A stretch of DNA of 64,000 bases, from the NCBI GenBank assembly GCA_907165135.1, contig OU015569.1:806001-870000 (forward strand), read 5' to 3'. Under the pieces are notes generated by a model. It was not told where the DNA came from and did not search any database. It worked only from the letters and a program-made list of their open reading frames with translations. Below, in pieces: positions 1 to 15,565 of this stretch (the stretch's first letter is position 1; every line of letters starts with the position of its first letter). Made by a program: the position numbers and the translations under genes. The DNA comes from Oikopleura dioica (taxonomy: Eukaryota > Chordata > Appendicularia > Copelata > Oikopleuridae).

Positions 1-303
1 CGTACGGCGTCAGGCCTGGTTGATCAGAGATTTTTTCCATTCTGTTCTCTGGTCATTGAGAAGCCAGAGGCAAGTGCCCTACTTGAGTATTGCTCAAGTA
101 CGTCGTGACAGGGCCACCAATGCAACCGACCAAACAAAAATTTAAGACCAACAATATTCTTGTCCCACCACTATTCCCACTTCTTCTCAATAATTAACCT
201 CTTCACTTGATTGAAATCAATTTCTCGATTTCGGAATGCTGATTCGCAATAAACAAAAAAATGCTGAACACAGCGGCTCGGAATTTGAAAAGGGGGTAGA
301 TTT
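1..303. other. Left edge, no gene assigned
   Basis: One open frame runs from base 2 to about 142 on the plus strand (47 codons, Arg/Gln rich) and could be the last exon of an upstream gene, but it matches no family I recognise. A second short open frame starts with ATG at 236 and runs into the adjacent MITE. The missing N-terminal half of the first doublecortin domain should lie in or before this stretch, but I could not place it. Confidence 0.3.
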
Positions 304-542
304 CTGGGCAACCTGTGTAGGAAACCTGAGTCAGGTTCTGAAAAGCAAAAATGAAAAGCCGCGTAGCGGCTTTATAAAAAACCGAAGCCGCAAAGCGGCT
401 TCGCAATTCAATCACTATTATCTATTTTTAAACACTGGCGAAGCCGCTCCGCGGCTTCGTTTATTTAAAAAGCCGCTACGCGGCTTTTCATTTTTGATTT
501 TCAGAACCTAACTCAGGTTTTCTATACACGTTGCCGACCCAG
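304..542. mobile_element. MITE-1 copy
   Basis: CTGGGCAACCTGTGTAGG to TTGCCGACCCAG, with four hairpin modules around a 40-base spacer. Five bases (CTCGG) are missing at the left end. Confidence 0.9.
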
Positions 543-639
543 ATTAAGAGGCGAAGCCGCTACGCGGCTTTGTTAAAAAAAAGCCGCTGCGCGGCTTTTC
601 AGTTAAGCTTTTCAGAACCTGAGTCAGGTTTTTACACAG

Positions 640-645
<6 letters not shown>
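543..645. mobile_element. MITE-1, right half of a second copy
   Basis: GGCGAAGCCGCTACGCGGC, GCCGCTGCGCGGC, then CCTGAGTCAGG and TTTTTACACAG. The CACAG (635-639) directly precedes the open frame of the first DCX exon, so this MITE end may serve as its 3' splice site. Confidence 0.8.
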
Positions 646-6140
<5,495 letters not shown>

Positions 6141-6537
6141 ACTAAACTAAACCTTCCTTTTTCTTCCAAAGTGCAAAAAATTGACCCTTCAAAACTCAAA
6201 AACTGAATGACAAAAAAAAGAGTTAATCCCAGAAGTCCTTTGTGTCCTTACATCCGTCTCTTGCCCCTTAAAATACTACTTTACCTATGTCTTAAGGGCT
6301 TCACCCAACAAAAAGACCAGTAAGGGCATTCTTGGACTTCTTGGGTTAGCAAAGATGAATCTTCCATTGACATGCACCAACTTCGCTACTTCCAAAAGAA
6401 ACACTGATACTTACTTGAAGATACACAGACTTCTGTTCATTACTTTTTACTTCGAAGATATATTTTTATATTCTGTAAATAAAATTTCGGGTTCCCTACA
6501 AAAGAGTCGACAAAACAAACGAAGTCCGTTTTCAGAA

Positions 6538-7629
6538 ATGGCGGAGATAACGAAGCTAAAATTCGCAAGCGCAACTTGTTACGGGTTCTTTATCAAGATG
6601 AACTTTTCGTTTCCGATTTATTAAGTTTCTCTCATTTTAATTGGTTTTCAACTCTTTAAAAAACCCATCTTTGTGAGATTTACCATCACGGCGCAACTGT
6701 CACGTCTTGGAAAGTCGACGGCAAGGAGAAGCTCTTTCTGTCTTCTTCGGCCGTGCTCGATGGTTCAAAAGCGATTCGTGGCGGCATTCCGGTCGTCTTT
6801 CCCAATTTCGGTCCCTGGGCTCACGGGCCGCAGCACGGTTTCGCGCGAATTCTGCCCTGGAAAGTCGTCCACGAGACTGAATCATCCGTCACCCTTTCCC
6901 TTGAGCCTTGTCAGAAGTCGAGGGAAATGTGGGACTTTTCCTTCAAGATAGAATACACAGGAAAGGATCACTATTTCTAGATCTTTTCTAGAGCTCAGGA
7001 AAGGACTCTCTTGTCTGAGAAAAGGTTTCTGAAGTAAAGATTCTCAAAATAAGTTCGGATCGACGAAAGCACGCTGTATACGATCATGACTGTGGAGAAT
7101 ACCGATCAGAAGGAGTTTGATTTCACCGCCCTTCTTCACACCTATCTAAACGTAGATATTCAGTCAATGACAGGTACATTCTCAAGCATTCAAAAGAGCT
7201 CTGATATGAGAGGTGATAAGATTTTCTTACTTCCCGTAAGTTACGGGCCGTAACCCTAACTTTCAGTAAATGGATTCCAGCAAGAAAAGTGCTCGAACTC
7301 GTTGACAGGAGAAGATTTCGTGGAAACCTCCGACGCAGTAAAAATCGAAGCAAATGTTGACCAAATCTACAAGGGCGTTGAGAAAGACCAAATTGTCTCT
7401 TCCAATCTAGGCAAGGTCAAAGTCTCGCGCAAAGGACTACCTGGTAAGAATCCCCGTTTTTCGAGAGAGAAGCTCATCGTTCTTCATTTAAGACGTCGTG
7501 TTCTGGAATCCATGGATCGAGAAAGCCAAAGCAATGGGGGATTTCAACGACGATGGATACAAAAATATGGTCTGCGTTGAGCCGGGTTACGTTGCCCAGC
7601 GAAAAGTTTTGAAGGAATGGAGAAAATGA
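6538..7629 (+). CDS. Glucose-6-phosphate 1-epimerase family (aldose-1-epimerase-like)
   Basis: Probable hexose-6-phosphate mutarotase of the yeast YMR099C type, interconverting alpha and beta anomers in the cytosol. Exons carry HHGATVTSWK, LDGSKAIRGGIPVVFPNFG, PQHGFAR (with the family's active-site His), then LLHTYL, and finally VVFWNPWIEKAKAMGDF with CVEPGYV at the end. Those motifs appear in the family order. The intron 6961-7053 has GA-AG ends and joins KIEYT to VRIDESTLYTI in frame. Introns 7174-7266 and that starting at 7442 are GT-AG. The start ATG at 6538 is chosen because its exon ends just where the family's first beta strand should begin, but the first intron (about 6577-6675) has no recognisable ends. 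The C terminus is slightly short for the family. Confidence 0.8.
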
Positions 7630-8284
7630 AGCGCTATTCTTTGCTATTTCGAAGGATTAGCGAAAAGTTCAACCGGGTTTTTCTGGGAAAGATTTTAATC
7701 TTCGTTTATCAGCGCTTTCAGAAGTGCGTGTAGAAGTAAAAAGATACGCTTCTTTGGTCAAACAGGTCATTAGCCGAAATCGCAGGAGCTAATTATGATA
7801 TCGTCTTGGGATACATCGGCTATGGAGGGTTTCCAGGTCAATTAACTTTGCAGTTACAGTCCGAACAGTCGCGAGTGTCAGCTGAGATTGTTTCCATTCA
7901 AAAAAGCAGTGCCCCCTCAATAACAAAATCATCTTTCTCCCAAAATAGCCCAGCGAAAAGTGGACCGGCTCCCAGTGGCTTTCGGTCCTCTGAGATCCTG
8001 TCACTTACAGTAACAGTTCCAGTAAAATGCTACTATTCACCATTTACTCTTCTCCTTCGGTGCAATTTACAATCTTATATGCAACATATGATAATTATTA
8101 TTACTATTCAACAAAAGTTCCAAAAAGCCAATTCACAATTTCACTATTTATTATTATTTTCCTCAAGAATCAGTTGAACTGAGTTCTTGAAACTGTTTCC
8201 TTTTATTGCGCACGCGTGTTCTTTTTTAATACTAAAATGCGATTATTGAAAATTACAGTCTTCTTCTTTCAGAATTGGCCTGTT
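7630..8284. other. Spacer without a supported gene
   Basis: Lies between the epimerase stop and the PPPDE-like gene. An open frame of 123 codons (7806-8177) exists, but it is Ser/Gln rich, then becomes AT-rich low complexity, and joins nothing on either side. It may be 5' untranslated or intronic sequence. Confidence 0.4.
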
Positions 8285-9159
8285 ATGGAAATTGATTCAA
8301 CGAAAGTCTACCTGAAAGTTAGAGAAATTCGTCAGGGTACCTTCGTGACAATGACCAAATAAAAGGGTTTCACTCACAAAGAAGATTCAATAATGTTGAA
8401 CTACAGACAAACCCAGCGAAAGGGCTTGTGTCTTCCACCAACTCCACTGGGGCCAAGTTTCCTCATGCATCAGTGCTTGCTTTTGGAAGAGAGTACTCTT
8501 ACGGAGACGATGGACTTTCAACAACAAGAAGACCGAAGCTCGATCCACTCGAAATCAAACAGTTAGGCACAGTTCACGATTGTTTTTCGAAAAAGCAGGC
8601 TCGGTAACCTGTTAAGAAACCTGAGTCAGGGTGGCAAAAGAGAGCTAAAGCTTTTTTTGTACCCTGACTCAGGTTTCTAGACAGGTATTGTTCCAGATCA
8701 GGTGCCTGTCAAAGTTCACTGGTGATCTGAAAAAAGTAACGTACGAAAACCCCGAAGTCGAGAAGATTTTGAGAAATTTCTTTCCTCCTTGAAAGCGGAC
8801 GGTCAATTCACCAAAGCAGCATACGATGTTAAAACCTACAATTGCATCCATTTCGCTTTGCTTGTAAGAAATCTCACATGCACAGAGAAATAACGAAACT
8901 TTAGCTTTTGACGTTTTTCGGAGTTGATACAAGCGCACACGCGGATTTACTAAAGTACCCTCAAAACGCGATCAATTCCTACGTTCGAAACGCTGTCATT
9001 TTGATCGCCAGTTGCGGTTTTCCTCCGGCTGTGATCATGCTCGAAACCGGTGCGCTGCTCAACGCCGCCGGTGTTGCTGCGGCAACGAGTGTCATTGCCG
9101 GTCAAGCAGTTGCGCGCAAACTGGACTACAAATCGTGGAATTCGACTTCCAAGAATTGA
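8285..9159 (+). CDS. PPPDE/DeSI-like desumoylating isopeptidase-family protein
   Basis: The exon at 8400-8570 reads FPHASVLAFGREYSYGDDG, matching the PPPDE pattern of a His followed by GREY and Tyr-Gly. The next exon gives REDFEKFLSSLKADG and YDVKTYNCIHFALL, matching the family's second half where a catalytic Cys sits in an NC(N/I)HF context. DeSI-type enzymes are cysteine isopeptidases that remove SUMO or deacylate proteins. The C-terminal exon (8905-9159) carries a hydrophobic stretch (VILIASCGFPPAVIML and an Ala-rich helix) suggesting membrane association. A degenerate MITE (8596-8690) sits in an intron. ATG 8285 follows a TTTCAG acceptor. Exon boundaries around the MITE are uncertain. Confidence 0.65.
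8596..8690. mobile_element. MITE-1 short degenerate copy
   Basis: CAGGCTCGGTAACCTGTTAAG ... CCTGACTCAGGTTTCTAGACAGG in an intron of the PPPDE-like gene. Confidence 0.8.
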
Positions 9160-9221
9160 AAAATCTCCTTTTCTTTTTGTAAATTTTATTTTTGACTTCT
9201 GATCATTCTGTTACGAACTTG

Positions 9222-9277
9222 TCGCGGAAACCTGTGTAGAAACCTGAGTCAGGGCTCGACTCAAAGTGCCGAGTCCA
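9222..9277. mobile_element. MITE-1 remnant
   Basis: GGAAACCTGTGTAGAAACCTG followed by AGTCAGGG; only the left end remains, just downstream of the PPPDE-like stop. Confidence 0.7.
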
Positions 9278-9363
9278 TGTTCCGATTCCTTTTAAAGTTC
9301 TATTATTCGCAATTATCAAATAATTAGCCAGCGTTTTTCTCCGTTAAGATGCGCTGAAAGAAG

Positions 9364-10434
9364 ATGGAGAATCAACTGAGCGACGCTCAGATCGGGCAAA
9401 TGATCTTTAGAGCGATTTCGGAGTCGAACTCGTCTTCTCGTTCGACGGACAGTTACGCGGCGCACGAAGCTTCCTTCGCCGAGTTGGAAGCGATGGAGCA
9501 GCTGAAAGCGGCCGCGCCCGAGTTCGCCAGTGAAAAGTAACACCGCCGCCGTGATTTTCCGTCAGTTGCTAATTTCGTATCTAGTCACACGTTCCGTCCC
9601 GTCCAGACAAAGCGGCTCAATACCCAGACGATGGACTCTGGTTACTTTGAAACGGCGAATAACCAGTTCAACGCGAGTATGGTTATTCCACAAATTCTAC
9701 AAACTGCGGAATTGAAAGGTTTTTTTAAACTTATTTTACCAATATAACTGGCTGATTTAGCTTCTTTGGAAAGCAAAATCGCCTCTCTTACGGAGAAAAT
9801 CAAGGAGCTGACGAGTCATCCGCTTGAAGGAAGGGGATTAAAGCTAGAGCCAGTTCGCTTCCCAGCACCAGTTTGAGAGAAGGGCTGCCCAGAAAGTGAC
9901 AGAAAATGTATGAGAGTAATCCCCTCGACAGATTTGACTAACAGACGCATCACGGCAATGGAGCAGCTTCAGAGCCAACAAGTCCAAGTTCAAAACATGC
10001 TCCTCGAACAGATGAAGCAATCAAATCAACTTGTCCGACAGGAAAGGCTACAGCCAAAATTAAAACTCAGAATTCGAATTTCCACCATGTTTTTTAAATG
10101 CACTTCTATGTCCTCTAAGGGTCTTCCAATTTCTTCATGTGAAATTAAAATAAGGGAGTAGCAGTCACTAACTTGCATACATCTCTTTTTTGTAGATGAG
10201 TTAACCTTTTTTGAACTGCTGAGACAAGTGCTCCAGTACGCTAAACAGAAGGGTAACGCTGCCAGAAGTGACGAAGCAGAGCTGTAACCTAAAGAAAGCA
10301 GCTTTGCGGGGATTTTCGGGTCAATTCTGCAGATCCACGCGTTGATGTGCCTAGACCGTCGGTCACAGCGAGAGTGGAGCAGCATCATCCCCTCAGCTCA
10401 GCTCCTCGCCGAGCGAGGGATCACCTCAGGTGAG
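9364..10434 (+). CDS. Coiled-coil protein, unidentified (possible 5' part of TALPID3)
   Basis: ATG 9364 opens an acidic, Ser-rich segment (MENQLSDAQIGQMIFRAISE). It is followed by exons encoding TMDSGYFETANNQF, a helical piece (SLESKIASLTEKIKEL) and a Gln-rich coiled coil (AMEQLQSQQVQVQNMLLEQM) at about 9955-10050. A later exon near 10330-10430 could encode VPRPSVTARVEQ in one frame. Splice sites are GT-AG where visible. The coiled coil and the later Pro-Arg motif would suit the N-terminal half of TALPID3, whose C-terminal half lies 5 kb downstream on the same strand. That would require the zinc-finger gene at 12227-14545 to be nested in an intron. It may equally be a separate gene. Confidence 0.5.
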
Positions 10435-12226
10435 CCTCTTCCACCTTGCTGCCTTATAACAGGGCGCATAGCAGGGCAAAACTCAGTTCATTTCCAAGCG
10501 TAAGTTACTCTTTCTTACAGTCAACCTTCAAAGCTCAAACTACCAGAAATTAAAGCCTAATCGAAAAGCTGCTTGCAGCTTTGAGATTAAGGAAACAGAA
10601 AAGCCGCGCAAAGCTTTGGCTAACTCGGAGCCGCAAGCGGCTTCTCGACTTTGGCATTTGACTGTACTTCGCGCAATAGGAGCAATTTGCAGGCGAACTA
10701 ATTATGAATCCCGGCAGCGAAAAAATCAAAGATGACATGGGCTATCAACTTTTTTTTTCTTTATCACTCCATGTTGATGGGTGACGACATGTTGTTTTGC
10801 AATTTATTTAGCAGGTGGCGTCAATTTCGAAAGCGTTCGAAAAATAAAGAAGGAATAGATAGACAAGGTCAATAAGAAGCTGCCATTCACAAACAAAAAC
10901 AGTCGTCCTGACACTGACAGAATCTAATCAAGTCTCCATAAGTAACTAATTGCAAATAAAGTTGCCCAAATAACGAGCGAGTCCACTTCACTCCTCTTAT
11001 TAGCGATTCGGTAGACGAGCAGAGCAAATTAAGATTATTCCCAACAAAATCCGATTGTGGCGGTTTTAACCCATCACGACATTTGGACAGATTATTTGAC
11101 TAATTCCAAATGCGTTCTGTTTTAATCATGTTCTGGAAGAATTATTGAGTTTAGCGTCTAAAAAAGAAGGACTGTAGGGTTCTATAGGGCGGTCTATATC
11201 AGGAGAACGAATTACAGACAACTACTACTGTTGACTTTCACCTCTTTTTTTCAATCGATTCTGCTACTTTTTTGGTCTAAAAAAATTACTTTTAGAACAA
11301 ATTGGCCGTTTTTTCGCGAGATAATAGGGATGATGGAAGGCTCACTTCAGTCACTAGTACTGTATAAATTTTACTATTGAATTTTTTATTAACCAAAGAT
11401 CTCTTCTTGGCGTTCCATCTCGCTCGACAGCGAGAGTAAAATATTAAAACGCTTGTCGGCCGGGTTCACTTTCGGAAAGACGGGTTTTTACTTTTATTGC
11501 GAATTTTTGATGCTTTGAAGCTTTGATCGAGCCCGTAATTTCGTGCTGAGTAAAATAATAATCGATGGTTTTATTCTCGTCTTGGCGACAAACTGAAGCA
11601 CGCCTCAATTTATTAAATAATAAATTAGAAACCAAAGCGATGCCTTTTTTTCTGTTTGTTCCATTAGTTGAACTTTGCTCGTATAAATAATCAAAAGCGC
11701 TTATTTGAACTCGGCTTCATTATGATTCTGATTTTTCAATTATTAATCAACTAGACTTTATCTAGGGAAAGTCGGAAGAGAGAGAGGGAGAGAGACTTCA
11801 ACGCGGAGCTATTAATCTAATTTAATTGTTACGCGTGTTGTCGGGAGCGTGTATCAGATCGCGCGGAGGGGTCCCTTAACTCGCCACTTGGCCAGAAATA
11901 GAGCGATTCGCGATTCCAGAGCGCCTTTCTCCGATTTTAACTTTGACCATTCTTCTTCTTTTTTTCTCAAGCATCGATCGCAGGTGTTCTTCATCAGAAG
12001 CAGCATCGCCTCCAAGACGAGCGCTCGGGTGGTGGCGCCAGAGAGACAGAAGCGCGTACAGAAGAAGTGTAAGGAATAAGAGAAACAGATCGAGCTGAAT
12101 AATAACAACTTGACCCTACACAACAGATCCCAAGTTGATGAAGAGTTGATTCTGATCGAGAAGAAGGTGCAATCAACGAAGAGAAAGTAGAAGCCAGAGT
12201 CGCCAGAGAAAGTCAAAAAAAAAAGA
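10435..12226. other. Long non-coding interval upstream of the zinc-finger gene
   Basis: Holds a degenerate hairpin repeat (about 10550-10660), AT-rich sequence and, from about 11760, a GA-rich and GC-rising stretch that may be the promoter and 5' leader of the gene starting at 12227. Open frames here on both strands are short and of low complexity. I see no protein family. Confidence 0.4.
10550..10660. repeat. Degenerate hairpin MITE, second family
   Basis: Contains GCTGCTTGCAGC and GAGCCGCAAGCGGCTTCTCG in inverted arrangement, like the better preserved element at 32711-32860. Its ends are not clear. Confidence 0.45.
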
Positions 12227-14545
12227 ATGTCTAGCGGGCGCGTCTCGGTCGGCTCCAACAACGGGCCTCACATATCGCCAGTTTCCAACGGCACGTCTTC
12301 CTCGAGCACGATCCAGGGCAGATTGACCTGCATTTTATGCGAAGAGGAGAAGAACTGCTGGGCCTTCGTCGGTGGCGACATTTTGCACCTGAACAACGAG
12401 CACGTCTGCCGAGCATGCGCCAATCACGAAGGTACGTAAGCTTACATCTCCCCAAGTTCACCTCTATTTGAATGTTTATAAATAGAAGTTTCCACGCGCC
12501 CTAATTTCCATAAGTGATATATCTCGCGAAAGAAACAACGCTTCAGAAATATACATTTCAATTTGTAATAATACATCGTATTTTCCATAAATAGAAGGCT
12601 ATTTTTACAACTCAACAAAATATTTTCCGATCTAAGGTCTTTTTTTATTCCATTATATAGTCGATTATGTGTTACATATTTTTCAATAAAGAGAATCGTA
12701 ATTAATGACGGTTTCATAAAGTATGTATATTTAGGGCGCATTCCTTATCAAAAAATAGAAGACATCATTGTTTATTTGTTATCATTATTCTTTTTATGAT
12801 ATCGTTAAAATCAATCCTATGATTGTTTTCTTTTTTTTTTCTCCTGGGTTTACCGAACACGTGACTCGTGCCCAGTCGATAACCTCTCTGAGAAGTCATC
12901 GATATTTAAAAGGGCTCGTCTGAAAAGCAGACCGCTCATTTCTGAATATTTCATTCCTTTTAAAGGCCTCCTTTACTGCGAGGGCTCCTTTACTGTAGCC
13001 TTATTCTAGCTTATCCCGCAATTTTTGAACGAGAAAGTGGCTCAGAGCTTCGCCACAAGGGCCCTAAGCTCGTAAAGCCGAAGCTCGTTAGATTGAGTTA
13101 TGATGATGACCTTTTTGTACATTCTTTTCGGTGTCAAACAAGATCATCTAAGACTAGTACTCTTTATTTTGAAAATCCTTTCTAACCACAAAAACAACTC
13201 TTCAAAATAATTTACGGCTGTAAAATTATTATATTTATTTTCAAGAAGAATAAAATTTATGTTTTAATGAATGTATCTCTTTCTAGTCATCAAAAGATAA
13301 TAATATGTTTTATGGGCGCTTTTTATTGTTATACCATTTTGTTACACCCTTTTTGTTTGATGACATAAAGCTGTACTTCTGTTGGAGAAAGTAATTATGA
13401 AATAATTTAAGGGTCGCTCGAGCTGATCAGAAGCGCGGTGGAGAACATGAAGGACCATCGGCAACGGACACGAGAGAGGTCTTCCAGTGCTAGCAAGCCA
13501 ACGATCAGTTACTCGAGCGCAGTAGCAACGCTGACGCCACCGCCAGTGACGTCTTCGCGACCGGTAGTTGCGACAAGCAGCGTGGCATCAAGCGGCCGCG
13601 CAGAAACAGGCGCCGGAAACGGCGGCATGCCGATGATTTACCGCGGCATCGTCGGCAGCGGCGATAGGCGCTCGTTTAATTTTCACGTCGTCATCAGCGC
13701 GCCGGATATCTACCACATCGTCGTCGACGATGGCTTCCTTCAGGGACAAAAGTTTACGAATATTGCCGACTTTAGAATGACGCTGGCACAGAATCAGTTC
13801 GAATTGAGCAAGGATAGGATGTGACAGACGCTTATTCTTATCTTGTGATAGTCCTGTTTATTCATTTGTTTATTACGCAAATTTGAGACGCGCATTTCTC
13901 GCATTCATCTATATTATTTGTTTACATAATGTTGCATAACAGAATCAAAGTCGAGTAATCTTTAGTAGAAAAAATTACAGTGACTATAAATCTAAGCCAT
14001 TCTAGTCATATCCCCAAAAAGGTGCAAATGAACGTTTTCGACGGACAAAAATGGCTCTCTTTAGCCACCTTTTTGTATCAGCGTGGACGAGCTGCTCTCC
14101 CAACTCATACTCAGGAGTCGGTGATTTCCCAGAAGTCGCCCAAGATTCCCGTTTCAACAACACATGTACCGACGGTTTTTGTTCCCAACTCGCGGACCGT
14201 GATGAGCGAGGCCGAAGCTCTCCCACCAGCCCAGTACGACCCTCGTTTGCTTATGGGGTAAGTCCATTACAAGAATTTTGATTTTCCAAAAATAAGTTTT
14301 CTAACGCTGTTTTCAGCCAAGAATGGTTGCAACAGCGCGTTGGGTTTCCTTACTTGCCTCCAACATTCACACCGACAAACCCAACACAGCTGGCTCTCTC
14401 GAACTTGATGAGCCAGGAGTTCAAGAATCCGCGCAATCGCCGCACGGCTGGGGTCCCTCCCGCATACACGCTACTCTCTCCGATGAGCGCCAACGACCCG
14501 GCCGCCTTCTCCATGTATCCAGGCGTCAAGGAGAGAGTCGGCTAA
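12227..14545 (+). CDS. IRF2BP-type zinc finger protein without visible RING
   Basis: Exon 1 (12227-12431) encodes a zinc finger with the IRF2BP1/2 N-terminal pattern: CILCEEEKNCWAF, then EHVCRACANHEG. The next exon begins at about 13412 with SLELIRSAVENMKDHRQR, matching the helix that follows this finger in IRF2BP proteins (transcriptional corepressors in the nucleus). The remainder is Ser/Pro/Thr-rich with YRGIVGSGDRRSFNFHVV and a C-terminal Pro-rich tail, stopping at 14543-14545. The intron 13813-14021 has GA-AG ends and joins FELSK to VQMNVFDGQKW in frame. The first intron, about 980 bases, is long for this genome. The C-terminal RING finger usual for IRF2BP proteins was not found, so the ortholog call is for the finger only. 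Confidence 0.65.
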
Positions 14546-15565
14546 CCGTCGATATCGAGCAACTTATCGCAATTTTAAACAATTCGTTGTCCTGGTGCTC
14601 CGATAATTGCTCCTCCATCCCTTCACTAATTTCAAGCGGCAAAATGATACATTATTCATCAAATAACTTGTCATATGGTTATATACACACACGGATATAG
14701 CATAAATAGCACACATTCTAAATGAGCAACGAACAAGATAGCATCTCATCGGCTCAATTAAGGGCCATCGCGTAATTCTGGCCAAAAATAAAGGTATTTT
14801 TCCCATTTCTTTTCACCGAAAAAACGCTGATTTCTGGCCAGGATTGTGACAGTTCATTAAATGCTCATTTTGTCGTTTATTTTTATTTTCTTTTTCTTCG
14901 TTCTCTTCAACTGGTAACGGTGCAACGAGCCCTTATTCTCGAAATCTGGTTCTTCAATTTCACTTTTGCAAATTTACCTCTAACTTGTTAAACGCTTCGT
15001 TTGATAGAAATACACATGCACTACAAAAAACACGACGAGAACAAGTTGCGTGACTGTGTAATACTTTAGTTACTGTAGAAACAAGCTGGATAAAAGGCCC
15101 CACCCTAAAATCGTGCCTTCGACTTAAGGCGTCTTCCTCAAGTTCATGTACTTAGTCAGTTCAAAGCGTGTATTACTGTCACTCACCCTGTTCCATTTGT
15201 ACAGTCGACGTAGTTCCCCTTCCCTGCCACTTTTATTTTCAAAAAAACACGGTCGATTTTCTCATGGTGCTGTAAATTGGTCGAATGATAACTTTTTTTT
15301 TCTTGCTTTCACTTCTTCTTTTTTTCGACGTTCATTGCGTTCAAGCAACTTTTTTTTAACATTCTTCTGTCTTTGTTTAGAAAATACAACCCATAGCTAT
15401 TCACTACTTTTCTTTTCTTTCTTGAGCAGGATCAGGAAATAGGCATTGAAATCAACAACGACTACTGGCAACATTTTTGCAGAAACGGTTTTGAAGCAGA
15501 CTTTGTATAGAAAATGAGCTTAGACTTGAATAACCTTTAGTTCTTTTCTGACCCGTTTTTGTTAG
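14546..15565. other. Spacer upstream of the TALPID3-like exons
   Basis: Mostly AT-rich. Possible small exons lie at 15430-15510 (DYWQHFCRNGFEADF in one frame) that could belong to the downstream gene, but their splice ends do not fit cleanly. Confidence 0.35.

Noticed and set aside
7806-8177. 123-codon plus-strand ORF as a gene
   Set aside because: Drifts into AT-rich low complexity, no start context, no link to flanking exons.
15146-15442. Plus-strand ORF rich in Ser/Phe/Leu
   Set aside because: Poly-pyrimidine low-complexity translation, no flanking exon structure.
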